A stretch of 64,000 nucleotides of DNA from Microbacterium sp. C5A9 (GCF_022627955.1 NZ_JABXGD010000004.1:62001-126000), one strand, 5' to 3'; positions 1 through 10,707 are shown, counted from the first letter of the stretch. The notes: generated from the letters alone by a model not told the origin. Numbers and translations are program-made.

Positions 1-1037
1 TTCTCGGTCGAGAACGCGATCCGACGAGGCAGCGCGTCGGCGGGAGAGCGCAGGTCGACTGTGCGGCCGTGCAGTTCGAGCGTCCCCTCGTCGGCGCGAT
101 CTGCCCCGTAGAGCAGCCGGGCGAGCTCGGTGCGCCCGGAGCCCAACAGACCGGCGAAGCCGATCACCTCGCCGGGGAGGATGTCGAGGTCGGTCGCTTC
201 GACCGCGCCCCGTCTCGCGATACCGGATGCCGCGAGCAGCGGCTTCTCGTCGGCGTCTCGCGGTGCGCGACGGCGGTTGCCCCCCAGCGACGTGAGCGCG
301 TCGAGGTCCTTGCCGATCATGGTCGAGATGAGGGCGTGGCGGTCGAGGTCTCGGGTGAGGTACTCGCCCTCGTACCGTCCGTTGCGCAGCACCGTCAGTC
401 GGTCGCTGATCGCATAGACCTGGTCGAGGAAGTGCGAGACGAAGAGGATCGCGACACCCTGGTCGCGCAGCGCCCGGATCACGGTGAAGAGCCCCTCGAC
501 CTCCGCGGCGTCGAGGCTGGAGGTCGGCTCGTCGAGAATGAGCACCTTGGCCTTGATCGCCATCGCTCGACTGATCGCGACGAGTTGCTGCATGGCGATC
601 GACAGAGTCGAGAGCGGTCGGCGCGTGTCGAGGCGCCCGAGTCCGAGCCGATCGAGGGCTTCGGTCGCGGCGCGATGCGTGGCCGCCCAGTTGATGCCGA
701 ACACACCTCGCAGCTCGTGGCCGAGCATCACGTTCTCACCGATCGACAGGTTCGGGGCGAGGTTGACTTCTTGGTACACCGTCGAGATCCCGGCATCCTG
801 CGCGTCCCCCGCTACGCCGAAGCTGCGCTCCTGACCTGCGACGACGATCGACCCGGAGTCGATCCGGTAGACACCGGTCAGGGCTTTGATCAGGGTCGAT
901 TTTCCGGCGCCGTTCTCTCCCATGAGCGCGTGGACCTCGCCCGGGAAAAGCCGGAAATCGACCCCGTCGAGGGCTTTCACGCCAGGGAACTCGATCGAGA
1001 TCCCGCGCATCTCGACGATGGGCAGTGCTTCGTTCAT
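1..1037 (-). CDS. Sugar ABC transporter ATP-binding protein, YtfR-like (C-terminus beyond left edge)
   Basis: Cytoplasmic ATPase of a CUT2-family sugar importer. About 345 residues are in the window; the gene runs off the left edge, where the rest of the second ABC domain should lie. It starts MNEALPIVEM. The first ABC domain has a canonical Walker A (GENGAGKST, about residues 40-48), a divergent signature (LSIAMQQ) and Walker B with LILDEPTSS. The second domain begins with the degenerate GLLGSGRTE loop typical of YtfR/RbsA-type fused ATPases. The sequence resembles E. coli YtfR (galactofuranose importer) closely by memory. It lies 95 bp downstream of the binding-protein gene on the same strand, and permease genes are expected further left. 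A second, different ATPase lies upstream of the binding protein. The exact sugar is not determined. Confidence 0.9.
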   Translation of the reverse strand, partial: MNEALPIVEMRGISIEFPGVKALDGVDFRLFPGEVHALMGENGAGKSTLIKALTGVYRIDSGSIVVAGQERSFGVAGDAQDAGISTVYQEVNLAPNLSIGENVMLGHELRGVFGINWAATHRAATEALDRLGLGRLDTRRPLSTLSIAMQQLVAISRAMAIKAKVLILDEPTSSLDAAEVEGLFTVIRALRDQGVAILFVSHFLDQVYAISDRLTVLRNGRYEGEYLTRDLDRHALISTMIGKDLDALTSLGGNRRRAPRDADEKPLLAASGIARRGAVEATDLDILPGEVIGFAGLLGSGRTELARLLYGADRADEGTLELHGRTVDLRSPADALPRRIAFSTE

Positions 1038-1059
1038 CGCTGTCTCTCCGTCTGCAGAA

Positions 1060-1092
1060 CCCGGGTGGCGCAGTGCTCCCGCCCCACCCGGG
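1060..1092 (-). promoter_or_regulatory. Intercistronic stem-loop between binding-protein and ATPase genes
   Basis: A 9-bp perfect stem (CCCGGGTGG at 1060-1068 with CCACCCGGG at 1084-1092) with a 15-nt loop sits in the 95-bp gap after the binding-protein gene. No T-run follows. Such hairpins commonly protect the binding-protein mRNA or partly terminate, giving more binding protein than ATPase. That role is inferred. Confidence 0.5.
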
Positions 1093-1132
1093 CTCGCTGC
1101 CGGATCACTCCGGCGTCGGGTTCGGTGCTCGG

Positions 1133-2128
1133 TCAGTACTTGCGGTCGGCGAGCACGGCCTGGGCCGCCTCGGCCGAGTCAAACGCCTCGCTGGGGACGA
1201 CGATGTACGAGTCGACGTCCTCGCCCGCGAGGGCCTTCTCGACGACCTCGAGTGCGGTCTCCCCGAACAGCGGGTTGTACTCGTGCACGTAGCTGAGCTG
1301 GCCGTCAGCGAGCGCCTGCATGGCGTTCTTCGTACCGTCGATCGTGGCGATCTTGACATCCTCACCCACGACGAGGCCGGCCTCCTCGGCAGCCTGAGCG
1401 GCTCCGAGACCCATCTCGTCGTTCTGTGCGAACACGAGCTGGATGTCGTTGCCCGAGGACTTCAGCATGGTCTCGAACACGCTCTTGCCCTCTTCGGCCG
1501 ACCAGTTCGCGGTCTGCGCGTCGAGCTTGGTGAGCGACGAGTCGCCGAGCCCCTCGTCGAATCCGGTGTTGCGCTCGTTCACGACGCCGACGCCCGCCGG
1601 CCCCTCGAGCACGACGTAGTTGCCGCCGTCGGGGAACGTGGCGGCGGCCCAGGTGCCGACCTCCTTCGCGACCTCGACGTTGTCGGGGGCGATGCGGGTC
1701 ACATACAGGCTGTCGTCGTCGGGCTCGATGCCGCGGTCGAGCAGGATCACGGGGATCTCCGCCTCCTGTGCGCGCTTGAGCGAGTCCTCCCAGCCGGAGG
1801 CCTCGGTGGCCGACAGCAGGATGACATCGACGCCCTCGTCGACGAACGACGTGAACGCGTCGATCTGCGACTTCTGGTCGAGGTTGGTGGCGGGTGCGTA
1901 CTTGAGGTCGTATCCGGCATCTTCGGTGAAGGTGTCCTGGATGTTCTGCTCGTTGGCCTCACGCCACGCACCCTCGGGACCGACGGCGACGAAGCCGACG
2001 GTGGTGAGCTCGTCCGACCCACCGCCCTCGCCACCCGAGTCGCCGGTCGAGCAGGCCGCAAGGCCGATGGTGAGTGCGCCGACTGCTGCCAGGCCGAACG
2101 CGATGCGGATGCGCTTCTTCGCGGACAT
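1133..2128 (-). CDS. Sugar ABC transporter substrate-binding lipoprotein, YtfQ-like
   Basis: Extracytoplasmic binding protein of 331 residues. It has a lipoprotein signal peptide (basic MSAKKRIRIA, hydrophobic stretch, LAAC lipobox with Cys26) followed by a type-1 periplasmic-binding fold. GFVAVGPEGAWREA, LLDRGIEP and IDGTKNAMQALADGQ line up with E. coli YtfQ, the galactofuranose/galactose-binding protein. It sits between two ATPase genes and has its own promoter and operator in the 180-bp upstream gap, which fits the usual higher demand for binding protein. Galactofuranose or a related pentose/hexose is the likely ligand class, but specificity cannot be read from sequence alone. Confidence 0.92.
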   Translation of the reverse strand: MSAKKRIRIAFGLAAVGALTIGLAACSTGDSGGEGGGSDELTTVGFVAVGPEGAWREANEQNIQDTFTEDAGYDLKYAPATNLDQKSQIDAFTSFVDEGVDVILLSATEASGWEDSLKRAQEAEIPVILLDRGIEPDDDSLYVTRIAPDNVEVAKEVGTWAAATFPDGGNYVVLEGPAGVGVVNERNTGFDEGLGDSSLTKLDAQTANWSAEEGKSVFETMLKSSGNDIQLVFAQNDEMGLGAAQAAEEAGLVVGEDVKIATIDGTKNAMQALADGQLSYVHEYNPLFGETALEVVEKALAGEDVDSYIVVPSEAFDSAEAAQAVLADRKY

Positions 2129-2230
2129 TTCTTCTCCTCTTTGAGACGCCGGGAGTCACTCCGGCAATGGTGGAACCGTCATGGTCCTGTCGTGATTGCA
2201 GGACACCTGCACCGCGTGTCCTGCGGTGAT

Positions 2231-2260
2231 GTTACCGGGAACATTTTCTTGAACACAAGA
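2231..2260 (-). promoter_or_regulatory. Promoter and LacI-family operator upstream of the binding-protein gene
   Basis: On the minus strand a -35-like TTGTGT (2255-2260) and -10-like TAACAT (2231-2236) are separated by 18 bp. A near-palindromic 16-mer, ATGTTACCGGGAACAT (2231-2246), covers the -10. The same 16-mer with two changes covers the -10 of the lacI promoter at 4902-4917, at identical spacing. This strongly suggests that the local LacI regulator represses an internal promoter here as well as its own. Confidence 0.75.
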
Positions 2261-2308
2261 GTTCGTTACGAAATCGGTGAGATCAGTGTCGCTTGATCTT
2301 GTTACCGA

Positions 2309-3852
<1,544 letters not shown>

Positions 3853-3856
<4 letters not shown>

Positions 3857-4872
3857 CGCACCTCCCGCGCCGCGGCCGACGAGGCGCGCGCCACGAGTTC
3901 GGTCGGGATGCGGGTGAGCGCGGGGATGTCGCGTCCCTCGATCGCCGCGCGCAGCATCTCGACGACCGAGACGCCGAGCGCGCCGAAGTCCTGCCGCACG
4001 GTCGTGAGCGGCGGCACGAAATGCCGGGCGAGCGGGATGTCGTCGAAACCGACCACGCTGAGATCGGTGGGCACCTCGAAGCCGCGGTCGTGCAGGCCGT
4101 GGATCAGACCGATCGCCATGTCATCATTGGCGGCGAAGATCGCCGTGTACTCGGGCAGGCGCGTCAGTCCCTTCGCGAAATCGTAGGCGAAGTCGGCAGA
4201 CCAGTCGCCGACGACGATCGGGCGCTCGCGGATGCCCCACGACTTCGCCCTCGAGTGGAACGCGCGCTCCCTGGCCCTGGCGTCCAGCCAGTCCAGAGGG
4301 CCGGAGAGATGCAGGATGTCGCGATGGCCGAGCGCGACGAGATGGTCGACGACCAGCGTCGTGCCGGCGTGCTGGTCGATCGACACGGTGAGGAAGGTCG
4401 GATCGGCGTCAGCCTTGACGACCAGCATCGGCACCGCGATCGCGATGCGGCGAAGGGCGGCGACGGACGACGATCGCGGCGCGATCACGCAGAGCGCGTC
4501 GACACCCTGCGTGACGAGGTTGTCGACGGCCTCCTGCGGAGACAGCGCATCGCCCTCATGCAGCGCGATCGGAGTGACCGAGTACCCCGCGGCACGCGCC
4601 GACAGCTCGACCGCACGGAGGATGCTGGTCGGGCCGTGCGCCACCGCGCTCTCTACGATGACACCGATGCGTCGGGTGCGCTGGGTCGCCAGCGCTCTGG
4701 CAACGAGATTGGGCCGGTAGTCGAGCTCCTCGATTGCCTCGAGCACACGTCGCCGCGTGTCGGGCTTGATGTTCGGGTGATCGTTGAGCACTCGCGACAC
4801 GGTCATATGAGACACACCGGCGATGGTCGCGACCTGGCGGATGTTGGGCTTGTCGGAGCCGACGTTCGCCAT
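3853..4872 (-). CDS. LacI-family transcriptional regulator of the YtfQ-type transporter operon
   Basis: DNA-binding repressor of 339 residues. An N-terminal LacI helix-turn-helix (IRQVATIAGVSHMTVSRVLN, residues 11-30) is followed by a periplasmic-binding-like effector domain. The start MANVGSDKP is chosen because GGAGG lies 6 bases upstream and the LacI fold begins right after it, although the frame stays open further upstream. The promoter at 4902-4931 carries an operator on its -10, indicating autoregulation. It is the first gene of the operon continuing into the ATPase and binding-protein genes. The effector is presumably the imported sugar or a derivative. Confidence 0.93.
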
Positions 4873-4901
4873 GCGCACCTCCGTCGGCCGAACCTCGGGA
4901 A

Positions 4902-4931
4902 ATGTTACCGAGAACAACCGCGGTGGTGCAA
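4902..4931 (-). promoter_or_regulatory. Promoter and LacI-family operator of the lacI gene
   Basis: Minus-strand -35-like TTGCAC (4926-4931) and -10-like TAACAT (4902-4907) with an 18-bp spacer. The 16-mer ATGTTACCGAGAACAA (4902-4917) overlaps the -10 and matches the operator at 2231-2246 in 14 of 16 positions. It lies 30 bp upstream of the lacI start codon. Confidence 0.75.
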
Positions 4932-4940
4932 TGGATGCCG

Positions 4941-6200
4941 CTACAGCCCGAGGCGCTCCAGATACGGGTTCACGAGCCGGCGCTCGGGGTCGAACCGGGC
5001 GGCGAGCGCCGCGAAGTCCTCCCAGCGCTCGTACCGCGAGCGCACCTCGGCGCCGTCGAGCGTGAACACCTTGCCCCAGTGCGGGCGGGCCGTGGCCGGC
5101 AGCAGGGCCTCGAGCGTGGGCAGGAATTCGCGCACCGCCGCTTCGTCGGGCTTCCAGGTGAAGTGGATGCCGACGGCATCCGTTCCGTGCGAGGAGCTGA
5201 GCCACAGCTCGTCGGCGGCGACCGTGCGGATCTCATTGACGAGAAGCAGCGGCGCGATCTGACCGGCGAGCGTGCGCACGGCCTGGATCGCGGCCACGGC
5301 ATCGGCGCGCGGCACGAAGTACTCGCTCTGGATCTCGGCACCCGCAGACGGGGTGAACTCGAGCTTGAAGTGCGCGAGGCGCTCGAACCACGGCCCCGGC
5401 ACTCCGAGCTGCTCGGTGCAGGCGACCGGGTCGACGCCGATGATGGGGTGCCGCTTGGCGGTCGCCGCTTCGCCGTCGATGCGCGAGAAGAGGTCGGCGC
5501 GGGCGATCTCGCGTGCCTCGGGCTGCCGCTGCTTGACCCAGATCTGGTCGGCGACGTCGGTGCGCTCCCAGCGCGAGAAGATGCTCACGCTCGTGCCGAT
5601 GCTCGTCACCTCGTCGAAGTCGGCGAGGATCGCGTCCCACGACGGATGCTCGAACACGTGCTGTGCGACCTCGTACGCCGGTTCGACGTCGAGGGTCACG
5701 TCGATCACTGCGCCGAGCGCGCCCAGACTCACGACTGCGCCGCCGAAGTCGTCGTCGCCGCGCTGCAGCGCGCGCACCTCACCCGAGGGCGTGACGATCG
5801 TGAGCGCGCGCACCGCGCTGGCCAGAGAGCCGATCGCGTCGCCCGACCCGTGCGTACCCGTGGCCACCGCCCCGGCGATCGAGATGTGCGGCAGCGAGGC
5901 GAGATTGGCGAGCGCGAGCCCCTCGGCATCGAGCAGCGGAGCGATGTCGCCGTACCGCAGGCCGCCCGAGACGCGCACGGCATCGCGCGCCTCGTTCACC
6001 TCGAAGACCGTGGGCATGCGATCGAGCACGATCAGCAGTCCGTCGGTGTCGGCGATGTCGTTGAAGCAGTGCCGCGAACCGAGCATCCGCACCCTGCCCC
6101 CTCGGGAGAGCAGCGCCTGCAGCTCGTCGACCGACGCAGGGTGCTCCACTCCGGATGCTCGGTAGGTGAGGTTGCCTGCCCAGTTGCGTTCGATCGTCAT
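4941..6200 (-). CDS. FAD-dependent alditol (xylitol) oxidase
   Basis: VAO-family flavoprotein of 419 residues that should oxidise alditols such as xylitol or sorbitol to aldoses with O2, giving H2O2. The FAD-binding PCMH domain has GSRHCFN, where His44 corresponds to the His that covalently binds FAD in Streptomyces coelicolor AldO. LASLPHIS (Ser102), NEIRTVAAD (Glu323, Arg325), HFTW (346-349) and HWGKVF (Lys377) match AldO active-site positions as I recall them. Length and the N-terminal NWAGNLTY also fit AldO. No signal peptide, so cytoplasmic. It lies just upstream of the lacI-transporter operon on the same strand and divergent from the second lacI, so it may act on sugar alcohols imported by a neighbouring system. 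Confidence 0.88.
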   Translation of the reverse strand: MTIERNWAGNLTYRASGVEHPASVDELQALLSRGGRVRMLGSRHCFNDIADTDGLLIVLDRMPTVFEVNEARDAVRVSGGLRYGDIAPLLDAEGLALANLASLPHISIAGAVATGTHGSGDAIGSLASAVRALTIVTPSGEVRALQRGDDDFGGAVVSLGALGAVIDVTLDVEPAYEVAQHVFEHPSWDAILADFDEVTSIGTSVSIFSRWERTDVADQIWVKQRQPEAREIARADLFSRIDGEAATAKRHPIIGVDPVACTEQLGVPGPWFERLAHFKLEFTPSAGAEIQSEYFVPRADAVAAIQAVRTLAGQIAPLLLVNEIRTVAADELWLSSSHGTDAVGIHFTWKPDEAAVREFLPTLEALLPATARPHWGKVFTLDGAEVRSRYERWEDFAALAARFDPERRLVNPYLERLGL

Positions 6201-6231
6201 GGCGCCATGTTAGCCACGGCTGCGGGTTGTC

Positions 6232-6239
6232 CATCGATG
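6232..6239. promoter_or_regulatory. Possible autoregulatory half of the LacI operator (CATCGATG core)
   Basis: The palindromic octamer CATCGATG lies 38 bp upstream of the lacI start at 6277, between divergent genes. The same octamer forms the core of the perfect palindrome at 7391-7404. On its own it is a weak site. Confidence 0.35.
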
Positions 6240-6276
6240 CACCGGGCGCGCCGAGGTGCCCGACTAGGCTGACCGC

Positions 6277-7323
6277 ATGACAGCGACGCCACCGCCCCGA
6301 GCGACCATGAAGGACGTCGCGGCGCTGGCCGGAGTCTCGATAAAGACCGTCTCGAACGTCGTCACCGGCACCGTCGCGGTGCGCAAGGAGACCCGCGTCA
6401 AGGTCGAGGCCGCGATGGCGCAGCTCGACTTCGTCCCCAATCTCAACGCCCGCGGACTCCGCAAGGGGCGCTCGGGCATCATCGCCGTCGCGCTGCCCGA
6501 CCTCGCCACCGCGTTCTCGGCCGAGCTGTTGCACCGCATCGTCGAGACGGCGCACGAACGCGGCCTCGCCGTGCAGATCGAGGAGACCGCGACCGACCCC
6601 GAGCGTGAGAAGGAGCTCGTCTCGCGCGCCCGCGCCCACCTCGTCGACGGACTCATCCTGAACCCGATCCGTCTCGAAGACAGCGTGCTCGAATTCGGTG
6701 ATCACCTGCCACCGCTCGTGGTGATCGGCGAGGTGGAGCAGAGCCGGGCCGACCATGTGCGCATCGATAGCAGACGTGCGGCTGCCGACGCCACGCGGCA
6801 TGTGCTGTCCCGCGGCGCGACGCGCATCGCCGTGATCGGTGCGGACGATGACCCCTCGGTCGCGACGGCGACGAGCAGGCTCCGACTCGAGGGCGTGCAC
6901 GATGCTCTGCGCGAGGCCGGGATCCCCCGCGACGCCGCGCTCGAGATCAACCCGATGCCCTGGTCGATGACCGGCGGAGCCGCTGGTGTCGAGACGCTGT
7001 TCCGCCGCGCCGTCGCCTTCGACGCGATCGTCGCCTTGACCGACACCCTCGCGCTCGGCGCCCTGCACGCCCTGCACGATCACGGCGTCAGCGTGCCCGA
7101 CGACGTGATCGTGACCGGCTTCGACGACGTGGAGTTCTCGCGCTACACCTCCCCGTCTCTCACCACCATCGCGTTCGATCGCCGCGCCTTCGCCGATGCC
7201 GCGCTCGGACTGCTCGAGTCGCGGATGGATGATCGTGCCGCTCCGCCGCGCGCGCTCACGCTGTCGCACCACCTGCTCGAGCGAGCCAGCACGGACGGCA
7301 CGCCCCGCGGCTACCGCCCCTGA
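6277..7323 (+). CDS. LacI-family transcriptional regulator of the arabinosaccharide operon
   Basis: Repressor of 348 residues with a LacI helix-turn-helix (residues about 11-31, MKDVAALAGVSIKTVSNVV) and a ligand-sensing periplasmic-binding-like domain. It ends 122 bp before the binding-protein gene of an ABC importer that leads to a GH51 arabinofuranosidase. A perfect palindrome in that gap is the likely operator, so the effector is probably arabinose or an arabino-oligosaccharide. It is divergent from the alditol oxidase gene. Confidence 0.9.
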   Translation: MTATPPPRATMKDVAALAGVSIKTVSNVVTGTVAVRKETRVKVEAAMAQLDFVPNLNARGLRKGRSGIIAVALPDLATAFSAELLHRIVETAHERGLAVQIEETATDPEREKELVSRARAHLVDGLILNPIRLEDSVLEFGDHLPPLVVIGEVEQSRADHVRIDSRRAAADATRHVLSRGATRIAVIGADDDPSVATATSRLRLEGVHDALREAGIPRDAALEINPMPWSMTGGAAGVETLFRRAVAFDAIVALTDTLALGALHALHDHGVSVPDDVIVTGFDDVEFSRYTSPSLTTIAFDRRAFADAALGLLESRMDDRAAPPRALTLSHHLLERASTDGTPRGYRP

Positions 7324-7379
7324 CTCCGAGCCTCGGCCCGTCGCCGCACACGGTGCGATCCGAAAGTCGGAGATGACTC

Positions 7380-7407
7380 TTGCGAGTCGATTACATCGAT
7401 GTAATGA
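7380..7407 (+). promoter_or_regulatory. Promoter with LacI-type operator TTACATCGATGTAA
   Basis: A perfect 14-bp palindrome, TTACATCGATGTAA (7391-7404), lies between a -35-like TTGCGA (7380-7385) and a -10-like TAATGA (7402-7407; 16-bp spacer). It sits 42 bp upstream of the binding-protein start. CpG-centred palindromes of this kind are typical LacI-family operators, and the adjacent lacI gene is the obvious candidate regulator. Confidence 0.72.
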
Positions 7408-7445
7408 TGTAGCTCGATCCCGACCGCAGTCACGAAGGAGTGACG

Positions 7446-8792
7446 ATGACACCCCCGCTCGATCTGTCTCGGCGGCAGTTCCTCACTGCCGCCTCCGTCA
7501 CGGCCGCCGCAGCCCTGCTGGCCGGCTGTGCGCCGGGCACTGTATCCGGCGCGAACGGCGCGAACGCCGCCACCCTGCAGTTCTGGCACCTGCTCTCGGG
7601 CGGCGACGGCGTCACGATGTCGCAGCTGCTCGACACCGCCAACGCGGCACAGAACGCATACCGCATCCGCCCCACCGTCCTCGCGTGGGGAACGCCCTAT
7701 TACACGAAGCTCGCCATGGCCGGAGCCGGCGGCCGGGCGCCCGATGTCGCGATCATGCACGCCACGCGCACCGTCGGCTGGGCACCGGGGGGCCTGCTCG
7801 ACACGTGGGATCTCGACCGCCTCGCAGCCCTCGGCGTCGACGCCTCGACCTTCCCGAAGCCCATCTGGGAGAAGGGCTTCGTCGGCGAGAACATGTACAG
7901 CATCGCGCTCGACGCCCATCCGTTCGTGGCGATGTTCAACACCGACATCTGCGACGCGGCGGGCGTGCTCGACAGCGACGGGCGCCTACAGGAGACCTCC
8001 TCGCCCGAGGAGTTCCTCGACCAGCTGCGCACGATCGGCGGCAAGGCCGACGGCCACGCGCTCTCGTACGGCTACCTCGGCGACGGCGCGCAGATGTGGC
8101 GCCTGTTCTACACCTTCTACTCGCAGCACGGCGGCGCCATGGAGCTTCCTGCCGGCGGCAAAGCGGTGATCGACAAGGATGCCGCGGTCGAATCGCTCAC
8201 ACTCATGCGCACCCTGCTCGACGGTGAGATCGCCCTCGCGCAGGCCGACTACGGCAGCGCGGTGGCAGAGTTCGCGACCGGCAAGAGCGGGATGCTGTTC
8301 ACCGGCGTCTGGGAGCTGCGCACCATGCAGAGCGCCGATCTCCCCTTCGACGCGACCATGATCCCCACGCTCTACGGCACCCCCGCGGTCTACGCCGACT
8401 CGCACTCGTTCGTGCTGCCGCACCAGACCAACGCCGACGAGCAGAAGCGCGAGCTGACCTACCAGTTCGTCGCCGACATGCTGAAGGGCTCGTTCGGCTG
8501 GGCCGAGGCCGGGCACATCCCCGCCTACCTTCCCGTGACCGAGTCGCCCGAGTACGCCGACCTGATCCCGCAGGCGCACTACGCCGAGGCCGCACAGCAC
8601 GTGGTCTACGATCCGACCGCCTGGTTCACCGGCAGCGGCTCGAACTTCCAGGGCGAGTTCGGCGCCGCCGTGCAGGGCGTGCTGCTGTCGGGCGACGACC
8701 CTGCCGCCGCGGTCGACCGCTTCGAGACACGCGTCAACGCCCTGCTCCGACAGCCGAACCCGGCAGACCCTGAGGGGACGTTCGCATCATGA
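7446..8792 (+). CDS. Carbohydrate ABC transporter substrate-binding lipoprotein
   Basis: Family-1 (UgpB/MalE-type) extracellular solute-binding protein of 448 residues. The signal peptide carries twin arginines (SRRQFL, Arg9-Arg10), a hydrophobic stretch and an LAGC lipobox (Cys28), so it may be exported by Tat and lipidated. ATG at 7446 is chosen because GAAGGAG ends 5 bases upstream; an in-frame GTG at 7440 would overlap that ribosome-binding site. The stop overlaps the next start (ATGA). With the following two permeases it forms a CUT1 importer lacking its own ATPase gene, which normally relies on a shared MsiK-type ATPase elsewhere. The substrate is inferred to be arabino-oligosaccharide from the downstream arabinofuranosidase. 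Confidence 0.9.
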   Translation: MTPPLDLSRRQFLTAASVTAAAALLAGCAPGTVSGANGANAATLQFWHLLSGGDGVTMSQLLDTANAAQNAYRIRPTVLAWGTPYYTKLAMAGAGGRAPDVAIMHATRTVGWAPGGLLDTWDLDRLAALGVDASTFPKPIWEKGFVGENMYSIALDAHPFVAMFNTDICDAAGVLDSDGRLQETSSPEEFLDQLRTIGGKADGHALSYGYLGDGAQMWRLFYTFYSQHGGAMELPAGGKAVIDKDAAVESLTLMRTLLDGEIALAQADYGSAVAEFATGKSGMLFTGVWELRTMQSADLPFDATMIPTLYGTPAVYADSHSFVLPHQTNADEQKRELTYQFVADMLKGSFGWAEAGHIPAYLPVTESPEYADLIPQAHYAEAAQHVVYDPTAWFTGSGSNFQGEFGAAVQGVLLSGDDPAAAVDRFETRVNALLRQPNPADPEGTFAS

Positions 8793-9739
8793 CCACCGCG
8801 ACCGACTCCACCCGCACGATCGTCACCGGCTCCAAGGCCGCATTCCCGGCCCGCCGCGCCGGCTCCTCCCGCAACCGCGAGCAGCTGATCAGCTGGGCGT
8901 TCCTCGCCCCGTTCCTCGTCGCCTTCGCGCTGTTCCTCGTCTGGCCGATCGTGCACGGCGTCATCCTCAGCTTCACCGACCAGTCGCTCACCGGCGCCGG
9001 TGGCTCGTTCATCGGGTTCGCGAACTACGCCGAGGCGCTCACCGACCCCAAGATGTGGCAGTCGATGGGCAACACGGTGTGGTTCACGCTGCTCTCGACC
9101 GTGCCGCTCGTCGTGGTCGCGCTGCTGATGGCGGCGCTCGTCGACCGCGGCATCCCCGGCCAGTGGCTGTGGCGGCTGTCGTTCTTCATGCCGTATCTGC
9201 TCGCCTCGACCGTGATCTCGCAGATCTGGGTCTGGATCTTCAACCCGCAGATCGGCGCCGCGAACAACATCCTGAAAGCCTTCGGTCTCGAACCGCTGGC
9301 CTGGCTGCAGAACCCCGACACGAACATGCTGTCGATCGTGATCGCGACGGTCTGGTGGACGGTCGGCTTCAACTTCCTGCTGTACCTGGCGGCGATGCAG
9401 AACATCCCGCCGCAGCAGTACGAGGCCGCCTCCCTCGACGGCGCGGGCCCCTGGCGGCAGTTCTGGTCGATCACGCTCCCCCAGCTGGGTCCGGCGACCG
9501 TGCTGATCCTGATCCTGCAGATCCTCGCATCGCTGAAGCTGTTCGATCAGGCGTACCAGATGCTCGGCGGCGTCGCGAGCGACACCACCCGCTCGATCGT
9601 CCAGTACATCTACGAAGCGGGCTTCGTCAGCTACCGATTCGGCTACTCGGCCGCGATCTCCTATGTGTTCTTCGCTCTCATCGTCATCATCGGCGTCGCG
9701 CAGGCTCTGATCTCGCGCCGCCGGAAGGAGCAGCTGTGA
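8789..9739 (+). CDS. Carbohydrate ABC transporter permease (MalF/UgpA type)
   Basis: Inner-membrane permease of 316 residues with six predicted transmembrane segments, the first at about residues 35-57 (AFLAPFLVAFALFLVWPIVHG). The EAA loop, EAASLDGAGPWRQFWSITLP, which docks the ATPase, is near residue 212. The start overlaps the binding-protein stop (ATGA), and its stop overlaps the next permease start (TGATG). This is one half of the membrane channel of the importer. Confidence 0.93.
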   Translation: MTTATDSTRTIVTGSKAAFPARRAGSSRNREQLISWAFLAPFLVAFALFLVWPIVHGVILSFTDQSLTGAGGSFIGFANYAEALTDPKMWQSMGNTVWFTLLSTVPLVVVALLMAALVDRGIPGQWLWRLSFFMPYLLASTVISQIWVWIFNPQIGAANNILKAFGLEPLAWLQNPDTNMLSIVIATVWWTVGFNFLLYLAAMQNIPPQQYEAASLDGAGPWRQFWSITLPQLGPATVLILILQILASLKLFDQAYQMLGGVASDTTRSIVQYIYEAGFVSYRFGYSAAISYVFFALIVIIGVAQALISRRRKEQL

Positions 9740-10650
9740 TGTCCTCCGCCACCTTCACCGAAACCATCACCACGCCCACGGGCAGGCCTCCGCGCGCCCG
9801 TCGCTCGCACCTCCCCGGTCAGAAGCCGTTCGGCGCCCTGCGCATCAGCGCCCTCATCGTGCTGATCGTCCTCGCGATCGGCTGGCTGCTGCCGTTCCTC
9901 TGGGCAGTCGCGACCGCCTTCAAGACCGAGACGGATGCCGCCAGCGGCGACCCCTCGTGGATCGGCGCCTCCGGTCCGACGGTCGAGGCGTTCACGGCGA
10001 TCCTGTCGCAGGGCAACGTCTACACCTGGGCGTTCAACAGCCTGTGGACGTCGATCGCGGTGACCCTGATCACCCTGGCGATCTCGGCCCTCGCGGCGTA
10101 CGCCTTCTCGCGGCTCGACTTCACCGGCCGCAAGTGGCTGTTCGTCGCGGTCATCGCGTCGATCGTCGTGCCGCCGCAGGTGCTGATCATCCCGCTCTTC
10201 TACCAGATGCTCGCGTTCAACATGATCGACACCTACTGGGGCCTGATCCTCCCGCAGGTCGTCGCCCCTGCCATGGTGTTCATCCTGAAGAGGTTCTTCG
10301 ACGCGATCCCGATCGAGCTCGAAGACGCGGCCCGCGTCGACGGCGCCAGCCGGCTGCGCATCTTCTGGTCGATCGTGCTGCCGCTCTCGCGGCCGATCCT
10401 GGCATCCGTCGCGATCTTCGTGTTCATCGGCGCCTGGAACAACTTCCTCTGGCCGTTCCTCGTCATCAACGACACCACGCTGATGACGCTGCCCGTCGGC
10501 CTCCAGACCGTGATCAGCGCCTACGGCGTGCAGTACGCGCAGGTCATGGCCCAGGCCGTGCTCGCGGCGCTGCCGCTCATCATCGTGTTCATCATCTTCC
10601 AGAAGCAGATCGTCAAGGGCGTCGCGACCAGCGGCTTCGGCGGTCAGTAG
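9739..10650 (+). CDS. Carbohydrate ABC transporter permease (MalG/UgpE type)
   Basis: Inner-membrane permease of 303 residues, partner of the preceding one. It has a cytoplasmic N-terminus with several Arg/Pro residues, six transmembrane segments and the EAA motif ELEDAARVDGASRLRIFWSI. GGAAGGAG (9723-9730) supports ATG at 9739, which overlaps the previous stop; an in-frame GTG at 9736 is an alternative. It is followed after 57 bp by the GH51 gene in the same operon. Confidence 0.92.
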   Translation: MSSATFTETITTPTGRPPRARRSHLPGQKPFGALRISALIVLIVLAIGWLLPFLWAVATAFKTETDAASGDPSWIGASGPTVEAFTAILSQGNVYTWAFNSLWTSIAVTLITLAISALAAYAFSRLDFTGRKWLFVAVIASIVVPPQVLIIPLFYQMLAFNMIDTYWGLILPQVVAPAMVFILKRFFDAIPIELEDAARVDGASRLRIFWSIVLPLSRPILASVAIFVFIGAWNNFLWPFLVINDTTLMTLPVGLQTVISAYGVQYAQVMAQAVLAALPLIIVFIIFQKQIVKGVATSGFGGQ

Positions 10651-10659
10651 TCCCCCCAC

Positions 10660-10692
10660 CCGGCCACAGAGCCACAACCGGCCACAGAGCCA
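10660..10692. repeat. Tandem direct repeat between permease and GH51 genes
   Basis: CCGGCCACAGAGCCA occurs at 10660-10674 and again at 10678-10692, an 18-bp period. It fills most of the 57-bp gap between the permease stop and the arabinofuranosidase start. Slippage during replication would explain it; no function is evident. Confidence 0.7.
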
Positions 10693-10707
10693 GATACAAG
10701 GAGAGCA

